Below, in pieces: positions 39,392 to 46,497 of a DNA stretch of 47,615 nt. The stretch comes from a virus. Each line of letters begins with the position of its first letter. Position 1 is the stretch's first letter. The notes under the pieces are model-generated. The model worked only from the letters and a program-made list of their open reading frames with translations. It was not told where the DNA came from and searched no databases. The stretch is taken from IMG/VR virus record IMGVR_UViG_3300035703_000141, positions 1-47,615 of that record; one strand, written 5' to 3'. A program made the translations under genes and the position numbers.

Positions 39392-40357
39392 TTATGCGAA
39401 CTGGGTTGCGATAAGCTGACCCGCGTTGGTGTTGACCACCTTCTCGGCGGTGTACTGCGACGCGCGCACGATGTTGCTCTTGATCGCCTCTTCACGGTAA
39501 GTGAAGACGCCGATGGCGGGACCGTACTCGCTCCAGTTGAGCGTGAACCCGGCGCCGCCGCCGAAGAAGCCCGCGCCGCCCTCGGTGACGGAACCAACCC
39601 AGATGTAGGTATTGGCCCAGACATTCGCCGAGGAGTAGGCGACGCCCTCGGCGGCGGAGTCATAAGCGCTCCGGCCGATCAGCACCTCGGACACGCCGAA
39701 GACTTCAGCGGCGGCCTGCGTGCTGGCGTTGAGGATCGTGTCGCTCGAGATGCCAGCGCCGCGCAGGCGGTTCTGGAACTTGGTCGAGGCGCGGATGCGG
39801 GTCCACACCGGGTACGGGATGACCACGCGCAGGTTGCTCGTGGACTCGCCGTTGGCGATCAGGCGGTCAATCGCCAGCTGCACGTCCTCGCCAACGTCGA
39901 AGGTGGCGATGTTGGCGGTCGTGTAGGCGGTGCCCGAGTTGGTCGAGGTGAAGTTCGACGTGTTGAAGATCTCGGCAGCGACGCGGAGCTCGTGCGCGAG
40001 CAGGAGCTTGCGGCGAGCGAGCTTGGCGGCGATGACCTCGGCGTCGAAGAAGCGCGAGACGTCCGCGGTCACGGTGTCGTCCACCGCCTCCTCGTAACCG
40101 TACTCAAGCGCGTTAAAGGTCTCCTGCGTGTAGGCGCGGGTACCACGCGGGAACGTGGAGTACGGGTCACGCACCTTCACCTCAGACTTCAGCAGCTGAC
40201 CCTGCTGGAGCTTGAAGCTCGGGTACTGACCAGCGCGGACGGGGACGTTGAGGATGGGCATCACGCGCGTGCCGATCAGACTGGTTTCCCAATCTTTGGC
40301 CTGCTCGAGGACGCCAGCGATATCGCCGCGGAAAACCGCAGCAGCGTTGGAATACAT
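39392..40357 (-). CDS. major capsid protein, HK97-fold (lambda gpE-like)
   Basis: A 321-residue protein starting MYSNAAAVFRGDIAGVLEQA. 'YSTFPRGTRAYTQETFNALE', 'EVIAAKLARRKLLLAHELRV', 'LRVVIPYPVWTRIRASTKFQ' and 'EYGPAIGVFTYREEAIKSNI' match HK97-fold capsid proteins of the type that follow a DUF2190-like decoration gene. It forms the icosahedral shell. The order protease/scaffold, decoration, capsid agrees with lambda C-D-E. The start has an A/T-rich leader without SD. Confidence 0.92.
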   Translation of the reverse strand: MYSNAAAVFRGDIAGVLEQAKDWETSLIGTRVMPILNVPVRAGQYPSFKLQQGQLLKSEVKVRDPYSTFPRGTRAYTQETFNALEYGYEEAVDDTVTADVSRFFDAEVIAAKLARRKLLLAHELRVAAEIFNTSNFTSTNSGTAYTTANIATFDVGEDVQLAIDRLIANGESTSNLRVVIPYPVWTRIRASTKFQNRLRGAGISSDTILNASTQAAAEVFGVSEVLIGRSAYDSAAEGVAYSSANVWANTYIWVGSVTEGGAGFFGGGAGFTLNWSEYGPAIGVFTYREEAIKSNIVRASQYTAEKVVNTNAGQLIATQFA

Positions 40358-40376
40358 TGTTAGTAAATTTTAAGGG

Positions 40377-40727
40377 TTAGAAGTTCTTCGGGATGAACTC
40401 GACGACAGCGGCCGTCGTCGAAGTAGTGAGGATCTTGCCCACGGTCACGGTGCCGCTGAGAGCGACCTGACCGCTGGCCCCGGCGAACAGGGTGTCGCCG
40501 ACGGTGATCGGACCCGCGACGAGCTGACCCTTCTGGGTGCCCGGTCCGGTCATAAACTTCACGGTGACGTAATCACCGGAAGCGGCATCGTTCTGCGCGA
40601 CGCCATCGGGACGAGTGCCCGTGGCGGACAGACCGACGCCGCGATTGTTGGAGATCGTGACCATCCGGAAAGCGGTGATCACTTCGTTGGCGAGGAACGT
40701 GCCCGCGCCGAGGTATTGAGTAGCCAT
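40377..40727 (-). CDS. capsid decoration protein (DUF2190/gpD position)
   Basis: A 116-residue protein (MATQYLGAGTFLANEVITAF). 'GVAQNDAASGDYVTVKFMTG', 'ITVGDTLFAGASGQVALSGT' and 'VGKILTTSTTAAVVEFIPKN' match small beta proteins of the DUF2190 type encoded next to capsid genes. They stabilise the expanded head. Confidence 0.85.
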   Translation of the reverse strand: MATQYLGAGTFLANEVITAFRMVTISNNRGVGLSATGTRPDGVAQNDAASGDYVTVKFMTGPGTQKGQLVAGPITVGDTLFAGASGQVALSGTVTVGKILTTSTTAAVVEFIPKNF

Positions 40728-40739
40728 TGCTAGATTTGG

Positions 40740-41693
40740 TTAGAGTTTGATAAGTTCACCGGCCTGCACGCGGGAGCGGTAGGCGGCGTAAAGGTCAGGG
40801 TTGTTCTTGATCGCGAAGGCGATGGCCGCGCCCTTGTCGCCCTTGAGCTCGACGGCCTTAGCGGCAACGACGGCCTCGAACGACTTGGTCTCGTCCTTCT
40901 TCGCGGGAGCCTCGGCGGAAACCGCGGGAGCGGCGGGCGCCCCGATGGTCTTCGCGAACTCCTTCAGCGCGTCGGCCGCGGCCTGCTTGGCAGCGAGCGC
41001 AATCGCGTCGTTATTGGCCGACATCGCGGCGGGCTTGTCTTCGGGCTTGGGCAGCATCGACTCGAGCTTGGCGAGTCGGTCACCCATCGCCATCATCGCG
41101 GACTCGATCATCCCCGCGATCTCCTTCTTGGCATCTTCGTTCATAGGAATAGTGATTTCGATTTCAGGTTTCTCCTCCTCGGACGAATTATCCTCGGAGG
41201 TCTGAAAAGCTTTCATCCGGCGCTCGAACAGCCCGGCCGCGTTGGCCGCGGGCTCGCTCACGAGATCGACCGAATAAATCTCCGTGCAGCGTTGCAGAAC
41301 GGTCCGCTTGTCCGCGCCCATCTCGACCGGACCGGAGAACGCAATCGACAGCCCGAACGTGTCGGGGATCTTCTCCGCGATCTCGAGGACGTAGCCGCGG
41401 TGCGGCGAGTTCTCGAGTAGATGCAGATCGCCAAGCAGCTTTCGGCCCTCGATCCGCAGCGCGTCCACGTAGCCGATGATGTCGCCCGCGCCGCCCGAGT
41501 GATCGAGCTTCACCTTGAGCCCGCCGCTGTACTGCTCCGCCGCGGCCTTAACCTGCTCGAGCGTCTTGCCGTCGATCATCACTCCGTGCCCGAGCGCCGG
41601 GCCTTCGGTGATCAGCGAGACGCCGCGGATCACGCCCGAGGCGGCGTCGATCTGCCCGGCAGCGGCGGCGAAAGTAATGGTGGGAGCGGCCAT
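40740..41693 (-). CDS. prohead protease fused to scaffold
   Basis: ATG 41693 (MAAPTITFAAAAGQIDAASG) gives 317 residues; a TTG at 41714 would add seven. The N-terminal ~170 residues are a protease-like domain ('VKLDHSGGAGDIIGYVDALR', 'HRGYVLEIAEKIPDTFGLSI', 'CTEIYSVDLVSEPAANAAGL'). The rest is acidic, Ala/Lys/Glu-rich and helical, as scaffolds are, starting with 'MNEDAKKEIAGMIESAMMAM', a possible internal start. It guides prohead assembly and then cleaves itself. Confidence 0.82.
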   Translation of the reverse strand: MAAPTITFAAAAGQIDAASGVIRGVSLITEGPALGHGVMIDGKTLEQVKAAAEQYSGGLKVKLDHSGGAGDIIGYVDALRIEGRKLLGDLHLLENSPHRGYVLEIAEKIPDTFGLSIAFSGPVEMGADKRTVLQRCTEIYSVDLVSEPAANAAGLFERRMKAFQTSEDNSSEEEKPEIEITIPMNEDAKKEIAGMIESAMMAMGDRLAKLESMLPKPEDKPAAMSANNDAIALAAKQAAADALKEFAKTIGAPAAPAVSAEAPAKKDETKSFEAVVAAKAVELKGDKGAAIAFAIKNNPDLYAAYRSRVQAGELIKL

Positions 41694-41708
41694 CGCAAAG
41701 GCCGCATC

Positions 41709-41716
41709 CGTCAAAT
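41709..41716 (-). promoter_or_regulatory. ATTTGACG motif 15 bases before protease/scaffold ATG
   Basis: Overlaps the TGA stop of the 84-aa gene (TGATTTGACG); ATG 41693 follows after 15 bases. This supports ATG 41693 over TTG 41714 as the start. Confidence 0.5.
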
Positions 41717-41970
41717 CATTTTCCGGCTTTGACGCCCGAGCCGTCGCGGCGCCGATATGCGGTCACGCGCACGACCTTTTTCGTAATCTCATCCCAGACC
41801 GGGAATTGCGCGACCTCGACGGTCTTGGCGCGGATCGCTGGCCCGAGGAGCACGCGCACATTGTCGACGCTGCACTCCAGCTGCTCGGCCACTTTGTCGC
41901 GCGAATCCCAGCCGGCGGGCAGCACGTAGGTCTTGCGGTTCTGCGCTTCGACGAGGGATTTCCAGTTCAT
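41716..41970 (-). CDS. small HTH-like protein (84 aa)
   Basis: ATG 41970 overlaps the phosphoesterase stop (ATGA). MNWKSLVEAQNRKTYVLPAG... then 'DKVAEQLECSVDNVRVLLGP' reads as a helix-turn-helix, followed by 'PVWDEITKKVVRVTAYRRRD'. Frames further upstream overlie the phosphoesterase. It may regulate or assist the capsid operon that follows; its stop lies inside the ATTTGACG motif. Confidence 0.6.
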   Translation of the reverse strand: MNWKSLVEAQNRKTYVLPAGWDSRDKVAEQLECSVDNVRVLLGPAIRAKTVEVAQFPVWDEITKKVVRVTAYRRRDGSGVKAGK

Positions 41971-42917
41971 AGCTTGAGCAACGCAGCGAAGTGCGACTCG
42001 CCCTCGATGATGGGAATGTTCAGATGCAGGAAGGCGCCGCTCGTCGCGACCAGCTGCACCGCGTAGCCGTGCGACCAATCGGTCGGTGCCGTGTGCTGCC
42101 ATAACGGTTGCAGCTGGCAGAGGCAGCCAGGGTTCCACGCGCCGATGATGCCGGAGGAGATGCGGCGGACGATGTTGCTCTGCGCGCGGTGCGTGTGGCC
42201 GAACACGCAGTTGCCGGCGATCTTGTCGACCGTCGCGCCGACCGCGTTCTTGGCTGTCGAGACGCCGTGAAAGAAGAAGCACTTCCCGCGCTTGATGACG
42301 CCGGGGACCGGCAGGCCGTCGTAGAACTCGCCTTGCCGGTAGTACGCGATGCCGCGCTCCTTGAGCCCGAGCCGGAACTCCGGCGCCAGCAGGCGGCGCA
42401 AGCCCTCGGCGTCCTTCTTGTGCCTGAGCACCTGCGTCACGCACCACGTCTCGACGCGGCGCTCGTGGTTCCCTTCAAGGTACTCGATCTTCGCGCGCGG
42501 CGCCGCGGACTGGAGCGCGTCGAGGAAAGCTTTCGCAGCGGCAAGGTCTTCCTCGTAGGTGTAATCGGTTTCGGCGACATAGCCCATCACGTGATGCTGC
42601 GCCAAAAAGCCGCCGCAGTCGACGTGGTCTCCGAGGAGGATGATCTCTTGCGGGTCCAGCGCCTTGATGTCCGCGAGCATCGCCGCCAGCGCGGGCTTGT
42701 CGATCAGGCAACCGTGCGTGTCAGGGATGACGACGCGGACGATGTCGCTGCCGGACCGGCGCCGCATCGAGGCTGGCGCGGGCATCTTCGTCTTTCGCGC
42801 CTTGGTCGCGTTCGCGAGCGCGGACCGCGCAACCTCGAGCTCCTTTCGCAGGCCCGCGACCTCGGCCTCGTACACCTTGCGGGTCTCGTCCCGCTGGACT
42901 GCGGACCAGTCAGTCAC
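41967..42917 (-). CDS. calcineurin-like metallophosphoesterase
   Basis: GTG start at 42917 gives 316 residues. A coiled-coil N-terminus (to ~50) precedes the two-metal motifs: 'VIPDTHG' (~65), 'LLGDHVDCGG' (~95), 'LEGNHERR' (~150), 'FFFHG' and 'FGHTHRAQ' (~240). It hydrolyses phosphoester bonds; substrate unknown (nucleotide, DNA end or protein). Phage homologues commonly sit near head or lysis genes. It overlaps the upstream membrane protein by 8 bases. Confidence 0.9.
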   Translation of the reverse strand: MTDWSAVQRDETRKVYEAEVAGLRKELEVARSALANATKARKTKMPAPASMRRRSGSDIVRVVIPDTHGCLIDKPALAAMLADIKALDPQEIILLGDHVDCGGFLAQHHVMGYVAETDYTYEEDLAAAKAFLDALQSAAPRAKIEYLEGNHERRVETWCVTQVLRHKKDAEGLRRLLAPEFRLGLKERGIAYYRQGEFYDGLPVPGVIKRGKCFFFHGVSTAKNAVGATVDKIAGNCVFGHTHRAQSNIVRRISSGIIGAWNPGCLCQLQPLWQHTAPTDWSHGYAVQLVATSGAFLHLNIPIIEGESHFAALLKL

Positions 42918-43107
42918 GCTTCGCAGCCTCCTCGGCGTGCTTCGCGTCCTCGCGCTGGGCAATGCGCCAGTCGCGGTGCCAGCGCCAGATCAGGAACGCG
43001 AGCGAGACGACGCCGGTCGCGATGCCGAGTCCTGAGTGAATTTGTCCCGCGGTCACGGTGGCGACCGGAGGAGCGATTGCGGCGACGGCGTCGGCTGGCT
43101 TGATCAT
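42910..43107 (-). CDS. small membrane protein (65 aa), holin-like
   Basis: MIKPADAVAAIAPPVATVTA then one membrane helix ('GLGIATGVVSLAFLIWRWHR') and a charged tail ('AQREDAKHAEEAAKRD'). Similar in layout to 6050-6229. It lies directly downstream of the 3-TM holin, so it may be an antiholin or lysis accessory. Confidence 0.6.
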   Translation of the reverse strand: MIKPADAVAAIAPPVATVTAGQIHSGLGIATGVVSLAFLIWRWHRDWRIAQREDAKHAEEAAKRD

Positions 43108-43116
43108 CGGAGTAAG

Positions 43117-43551
43117 TTACTTGCTGCGCGTCATCTGGTGGCGCACGCCGAGCCAGAAGTAAACGCAGGCAAAGGAGACCGTGAGAATCTCCGGCTGGAG
43201 CCCGGCGAGTTGCTCGGGCGGGCGGGTCCAGATGTAGGCGCACGCGCCCGCGACCATCAGCGGCCGGACCATCTGCGTCGAGAAAGCAGCGATGGCAAGG
43301 AGCCCGTGTTGCCAGCTGGGCGCCGTGGGCGGCGGCGCGTAGGTAGAGCCGAGCGTGCCCTCCACGGCTTTCGCGAACGCCTCGACCTCCGCAATGGCGA
43401 TCTGCTTTTCCTTCATCGCGGCCAGCTCCGCGATCCGCCGCTTGCTCGCGCTCCACTCCTTGAGCTCGCCCACCGCCGACCCGAGCACCTGCGTCAAACC
43501 GCCGAGGATCGTGCCTCCGGCGGCGCTGGCGAGGAAGGAGATGAGGCTCAT
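43117..43551 (-). CDS. holin, 3-TM-like family
   Basis: A 144-residue protein. An N-terminal Gly/Ala-rich helix (MSLISFLASAAGGTILGGLT), a charged coiled middle ('KRRIAELAAMKEKQIAIAEV', 'EAFAKAVEGT') and two C-terminal membrane helices ('TQMVRPLMVAGACAYIWT', 'EILTVSFACVYFWLGVRHQM') match the Holin_3TMs layout. It would permeabilise the inner membrane at lysis. The endolysin is far away at 24545. Confidence 0.78.
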   Translation of the reverse strand: MSLISFLASAAGGTILGGLTQVLGSAVGELKEWSASKRRIAELAAMKEKQIAIAEVEAFAKAVEGTLGSTYAPPPTAPSWQHGLLAIAAFSTQMVRPLMVAGACAYIWTRPPEQLAGLQPEILTVSFACVYFWLGVRHQMTRSK

Positions 43552-43554
43552 TAC

Positions 43555-43716
43555 TTAACTGCCGCTCGGCAAAACCGGCGGCGCTTGGATTGCCTTCGCC
43601 AGCGTCTCAACGGACTGGCGAAGGATGTCGTGCTCCTGCGCCGTACCGCGGAAGGCCGCGGCGACGTGCGCGAGGTTCTGGAGTGCCTGCTCGGGAGTCA
43701 TCGTGTTTTGATTCAC
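43555..43716 (-). CDS. small hypothetical protein (53 aa)
   Basis: The GTG at 43716 (MNQNTMTPEQALQNLAHVAA) lies 14 bases after the ATTTGACG motif; an ATG at 43701 would give 48 residues. The sequence 'AHVAAAFRGTAQEHDILRQS' and a Pro-rich end resemble small proteins next to fibre and holin genes in other phages. Function unknown. Confidence 0.55.
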   Translation of the reverse strand: MNQNTMTPEQALQNLAHVAAAFRGTAQEHDILRQSVETLAKAIQAPPVLPSGS

Positions 43717-43730
43717 GACGCAGCGCGCTC

Positions 43731-43738
43731 CGTCAAAT
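43731..43738 (-). promoter_or_regulatory. ATTTGACG motif 14 bases before GTG 43716
   Basis: Overlaps the TGA stop of the 85-aa gene (TGATTTGACG) and lies 14 bases before GTG 43716, which supports that GTG as the start of the 53-aa gene. Confidence 0.55.
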
Positions 43739-43995
43739 CAGAGCGGGGTCAGGCCAGCGTTGGTGGCGAGGACAGCGTAGAAGGACGCGTCGTCCGTCCA
43801 AGCGTCGGTCTGCGCCTCGGTGGCGTTGACCAGCTGGGCGCTCACCTCCGCACCAGCGGCGTCGAGGAGCACGCAGTCGGCAACGGCGGGGCCGTTCTGG
43901 TAGTTGACATACCGAACGCCAAACTGGGTGGCGGTCTTGGTGCCGCTGGAGGTCCAGACGGATACGGGTTGAATGGAAATAAGCGTGGAGTTCAT
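43738..43995 (-). CDS. small fibre-associated protein (85 aa)
   Basis: MNSTLISIQPVSVWTSSGTK... with 'VRYVNYQNGPAVADCVLLDA' and 'ASFYAVLATNAGLTPL'. It follows the 444-aa fibre and is beta-rich; proteins of this kind often follow phage fibre genes. Its TGA runs into the ATTTGACG motif. Function unknown. Confidence 0.6.
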   Translation of the reverse strand: MNSTLISIQPVSVWTSSGTKTATQFGVRYVNYQNGPAVADCVLLDAAGAEVSAQLVNATEAQTDAWTDDASFYAVLATNAGLTPL

Positions 43996-44004
43996 TTAAT
44001 GAGA

Positions 44005-45339
44005 TTAGCTGTCGGTGGCGATGGTCTTGACGGTGCCGTCGCCGAACTTGACCTTGAGGTCGCCGTCGGCGCTGTCTACATAGATGCGGGCATAGCCGGA
44101 TTCGGTACCGGGAGCGGTAACGCCATCCACAAGGCCGTAGAACGTGCCAGCATTGACAGCCCCCGCCACGCCCACGCCCCCGCTCACCACCAGCGCACCG
44201 CTGGAGGTGGACGTGGAGGCGGTGCTCAAAAGTATTGCGGCATAGGTCGGCCTGACCTCTATAACTTGAATGTTATTCGAAGCAAAAGAAATCGGCCCAG
44301 TTGACGACAACCGCAAATGCTCTGGATACGTCCCATTGTTTTCGTTGAAAAATTGAAGCGTAGAGCTCTTTGTTCCTACGTTAAATCGAAATATGCTGCT
44401 AGCCGAAGCAGAAGTCGACGTATTTACTAGATTCAGCTGAAGCCTCGCGCTTCCGAGTGAACTCGTCGATGTGATCGTGTTTCCTGCAAAAATCGCACCA
44501 GCAACTCCAAGTCCACCGCTAGTTCCGCTTCCTACAATCAACGCGCCACTTGAAGTGCTGCTTGACGAGGTAGTATCTGAAATTGTTAAAGGAGAACTTA
44601 GCGTGCTACTCCAGCTTGCGATTGATCCGTCAGTCGTAAGCAATTTCCCATCATTCCCAGACTGATAGGGAAGAATTGCATTAACATCGGTCGTACTGCC
44701 CCCCGCATTCCCCCCCCGCGAGGCTAGCACTTGCCACTGGTTCGAGTTGCGCGACGGCTTCTCGGTCACGCCATCGACCGCGGCGATGTAGGACGAGCCG
44801 AGCCACGAGACAACGTCGAGGCGGTTGTAAGTCTCGCCGTCAATGAACGTGCCGCGCGGGTTGAGCGACGCACCGGCCGCGCCCGCGGGACCGGGGATCA
44901 GCTGAAGCTTCTTCGCCTCCTCCTTCGCGGAGAACTCCACCCGCTCCAGCTGCGCCGCGAACTGCGCGCCCAGCGTGCCCAGCTGCGTCTGCAAGGCCGC
45001 GATCTCAGAGCGCAGCGCCTCGGCCTCCTGCCCGGCCTTGGCGGCGTTGGTCTCGTCGGCCTTCTTGAGCTCGAGCGCGATGACGCCCACCTGCTCGTCA
45101 ACCGCTTTCCGCATCTCCTCGACCCGCGCGGACAGCGCCCCGAGGTTGTTGTCAAGGACGTGGAATTGCAGCGCCTTGATGCCAGAGAGCGCCGCGGAAA
45201 GCGCGTTCGTCGCCGCCTCAAGCGGGCGCGCCTGCGTCGCGAACTCGGCTTCGAGCTTGTCGGCCTTCGTTTTGACTTCGCCCAGCGTCTCCGCGAGCAG
45301 CAGGAGTTCGTCGGTGGGCGTGGTGAAGTGGGCGCTCAT
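44005..45339 (-). CDS. tail fibre protein 2 (444 aa)
   Basis: Residues 1-~150 are a coiled coil with many Ala/Glu/Leu. A short collagen-like piece 'IPGPAGAAGASLNPRGTF' leads into a domain 'NRLDVVSWLGSSYIAAVDGV', related to the one in the 802-aa fibre. The rest is Ser/Thr-rich with repeated 'TSSGALIVG/VSGG..GVAGA' units and ends in 'DGDLKVKFGDGTVKTIATDS'. A side- or tip-fibre carrying host-binding parts. The leader contains CAA-type repeats. Confidence 0.85.
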   Translation of the reverse strand: MSAHFTTPTDELLLLAETLGEVKTKADKLEAEFATQARPLEAATNALSAALSGIKALQFHVLDNNLGALSARVEEMRKAVDEQVGVIALELKKADETNAAKAGQEAEALRSEIAALQTQLGTLGAQFAAQLERVEFSAKEEAKKLQLIPGPAGAAGASLNPRGTFIDGETYNRLDVVSWLGSSYIAAVDGVTEKPSRNSNQWQVLASRGGNAGGSTTDVNAILPYQSGNDGKLLTTDGSIASWSSTLSSPLTISDTTSSSSTSSGALIVGSGTSGGLGVAGAIFAGNTITSTSSLGSARLQLNLVNTSTSASASSIFRFNVGTKSSTLQFFNENNGTYPEHLRLSSTGPISFASNNIQVIEVRPTYAAILLSTASTSTSSGALVVSGGVGVAGAVNAGTFYGLVDGVTAPGTESGYARIYVDSADGDLKVKFGDGTVKTIATDS

Positions 45340-45370
45340 AGTCGTTGTATTTGTTGCAGTTGTCTAAAGG

Positions 45371-45769
45371 TTAGGTCAGGTACGGATCAGGCGCGAGGAT
45401 GACGGCTGGGTCGAGGCCGAGCTGGGCACACATCGCAATGATGGTTTGGTTGTTGTTCCAGAACCACGCATAGTTGGTCCAGAGGAACTGCTGCTCGGCA
45501 GGCAGGCCCGCAATCAGGCTCATCAGGTCGGGCAGCTTTCCGGCGTCCAGCACGCGGCTGGTTATGGTGTCTTTGCTGACGCGGTAGGGCTCGGGAGGCG
45601 GTACGGGCTTCACCACCCAGCCGCAGTTCTCCCAGACCGGCGGCTGCTCGGTCGCCGGGTCGTAGCTCGGCGGAACGGTGACGACCCAGCCCTTGCGCTC
45701 TAGATTGGAGATGGCGGTCGGGTCGGTTTCGGCGCGGAGCGCGCAGTCTAGGGTGAGGTAAGTGGTCAC
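45371..45769 (-). CDS. 132-aa fibre-associated protein (copy 2)
   Basis: Same family as 6510-6908 (122 of 132 residues equal). It starts inside the lectin gene's end (ATGA-type overlap) and precedes the 444-aa fibre. Its codons follow the GC-richer style of the siphophage region, whereas copy 1 follows the style of the left segment, so each copy fits the genes downstream of it. Probably a fibre chaperone or subunit. Confidence 0.65.
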   Translation of the reverse strand: MTTYLTLDCALRAETDPTAISNLERKGWVVTVPPSYDPATEQPPVWENCGWVVKPVPPPEPYRVSKDTITSRVLDAGKLPDLMSLIAGLPAEQQFLWTNYAWFWNNNQTIIAMCAQLGLDPAVILAPDPYLT

Positions 45770-46482
45770 GAGCAGGCGATTTTGAAGGAGTAGGCGGCTG
45801 ATTGCTCAAGGCGGCGGCGAAGCGATGAGGATTGCGCGGTCTCAAATGCGATAAGAAGTCCCATATCGCCGACAAATTGCAGCACATTGTCCCACGAAGA
45901 AGCTCCGACAGTCATCCGGACACTTCCTGATGTAACTCCAGATTGTCCAGAAACACTTGCGGTTTGACGCGAGCCTCCGTTCAGAAGATATTCTTGATCC
46001 CCACTCCCAACCGCCGCTGTTACGGAGTGTATGTTGAAGTTGTCGTTCCTAGTAATAAAATTACTGACGGTCGCATTTGTAAAAAGCCCGAATCTACCAC
46101 CCGAAGCAGAATCGTAATAAAGTTGATAGCGCCGTTGATTGGCAGCCGTGCCTCCGGTCGTGCCAGCAGATGCGACCAAGGTAGCATTATCAAAGGCGTT
46201 GGCGTTGGACCCGCTGCGTTTGTAGACAATGTAAATGGAATATGCTGTTCCGGTTACAAACGTCGCATTGTAGAAGTCTCCGCCATCAAATCTAAGAATT
46301 GGATTCCCTCCTTGAATCGCCGTCTTGTAAGTTGCCCTTGAACCAGCGGTCGCTTGTGTCGCATCCCGCGCATTGCCAGAGATGTCTGACCAAGTTTGTA
46401 CGGTGCTTCCGTCTGATGTGCCAGAGATGTAGCGCGTATCTAGAGCCAAACTAGCTCCGGCGGCCTTGTAGCTAAAATGTCT
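45717..46482. repeat. long direct repeat, right copy (pairs with 6856-7621)
   Basis: Right copy of the 766-base repeat that covers most of the lectin gene. The flanks change affinity across it: a podovirus-like fibre upstream and siphophage genes downstream, the reverse of the left copy. Confidence 0.9.
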
Positions 46483-46497
46483 CTGCCTTGCCCTCAT
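45766..46497 (-). CDS. LamG/concanavalin-like lectin domain protein (copy 2)
   Basis: A 243-residue protein identical to 6905-7636 except at residues 3 and 5 (MRARQRHF here, MRSRHRHF there). It follows the collagen-like fibre with TAATG overlap. Jelly-roll motifs as in copy 1 ('TWSDISGNARDATQ', 'NPILRFDGGDF'). Likely displayed with the fibre to bind host glycans. Confidence 0.75.
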   Translation of the reverse strand: MRARQRHFSYKAAGASLALDTRYISGTSDGSTVQTWSDISGNARDATQATAGSRATYKTAIQGGNPILRFDGGDFYNATFVTGTAYSIYIVYKRSGSNANAFDNATLVASAGTTGGTAANQRRYQLYYDSASGGRFGLFTNATVSNFITRNDNFNIHSVTAAVGSGDQEYLLNGGSRQTASVSGQSGVTSGSVRMTVGASSWDNVLQFVGDMGLLIAFETAQSSSLRRRLEQSAAYSFKIACS

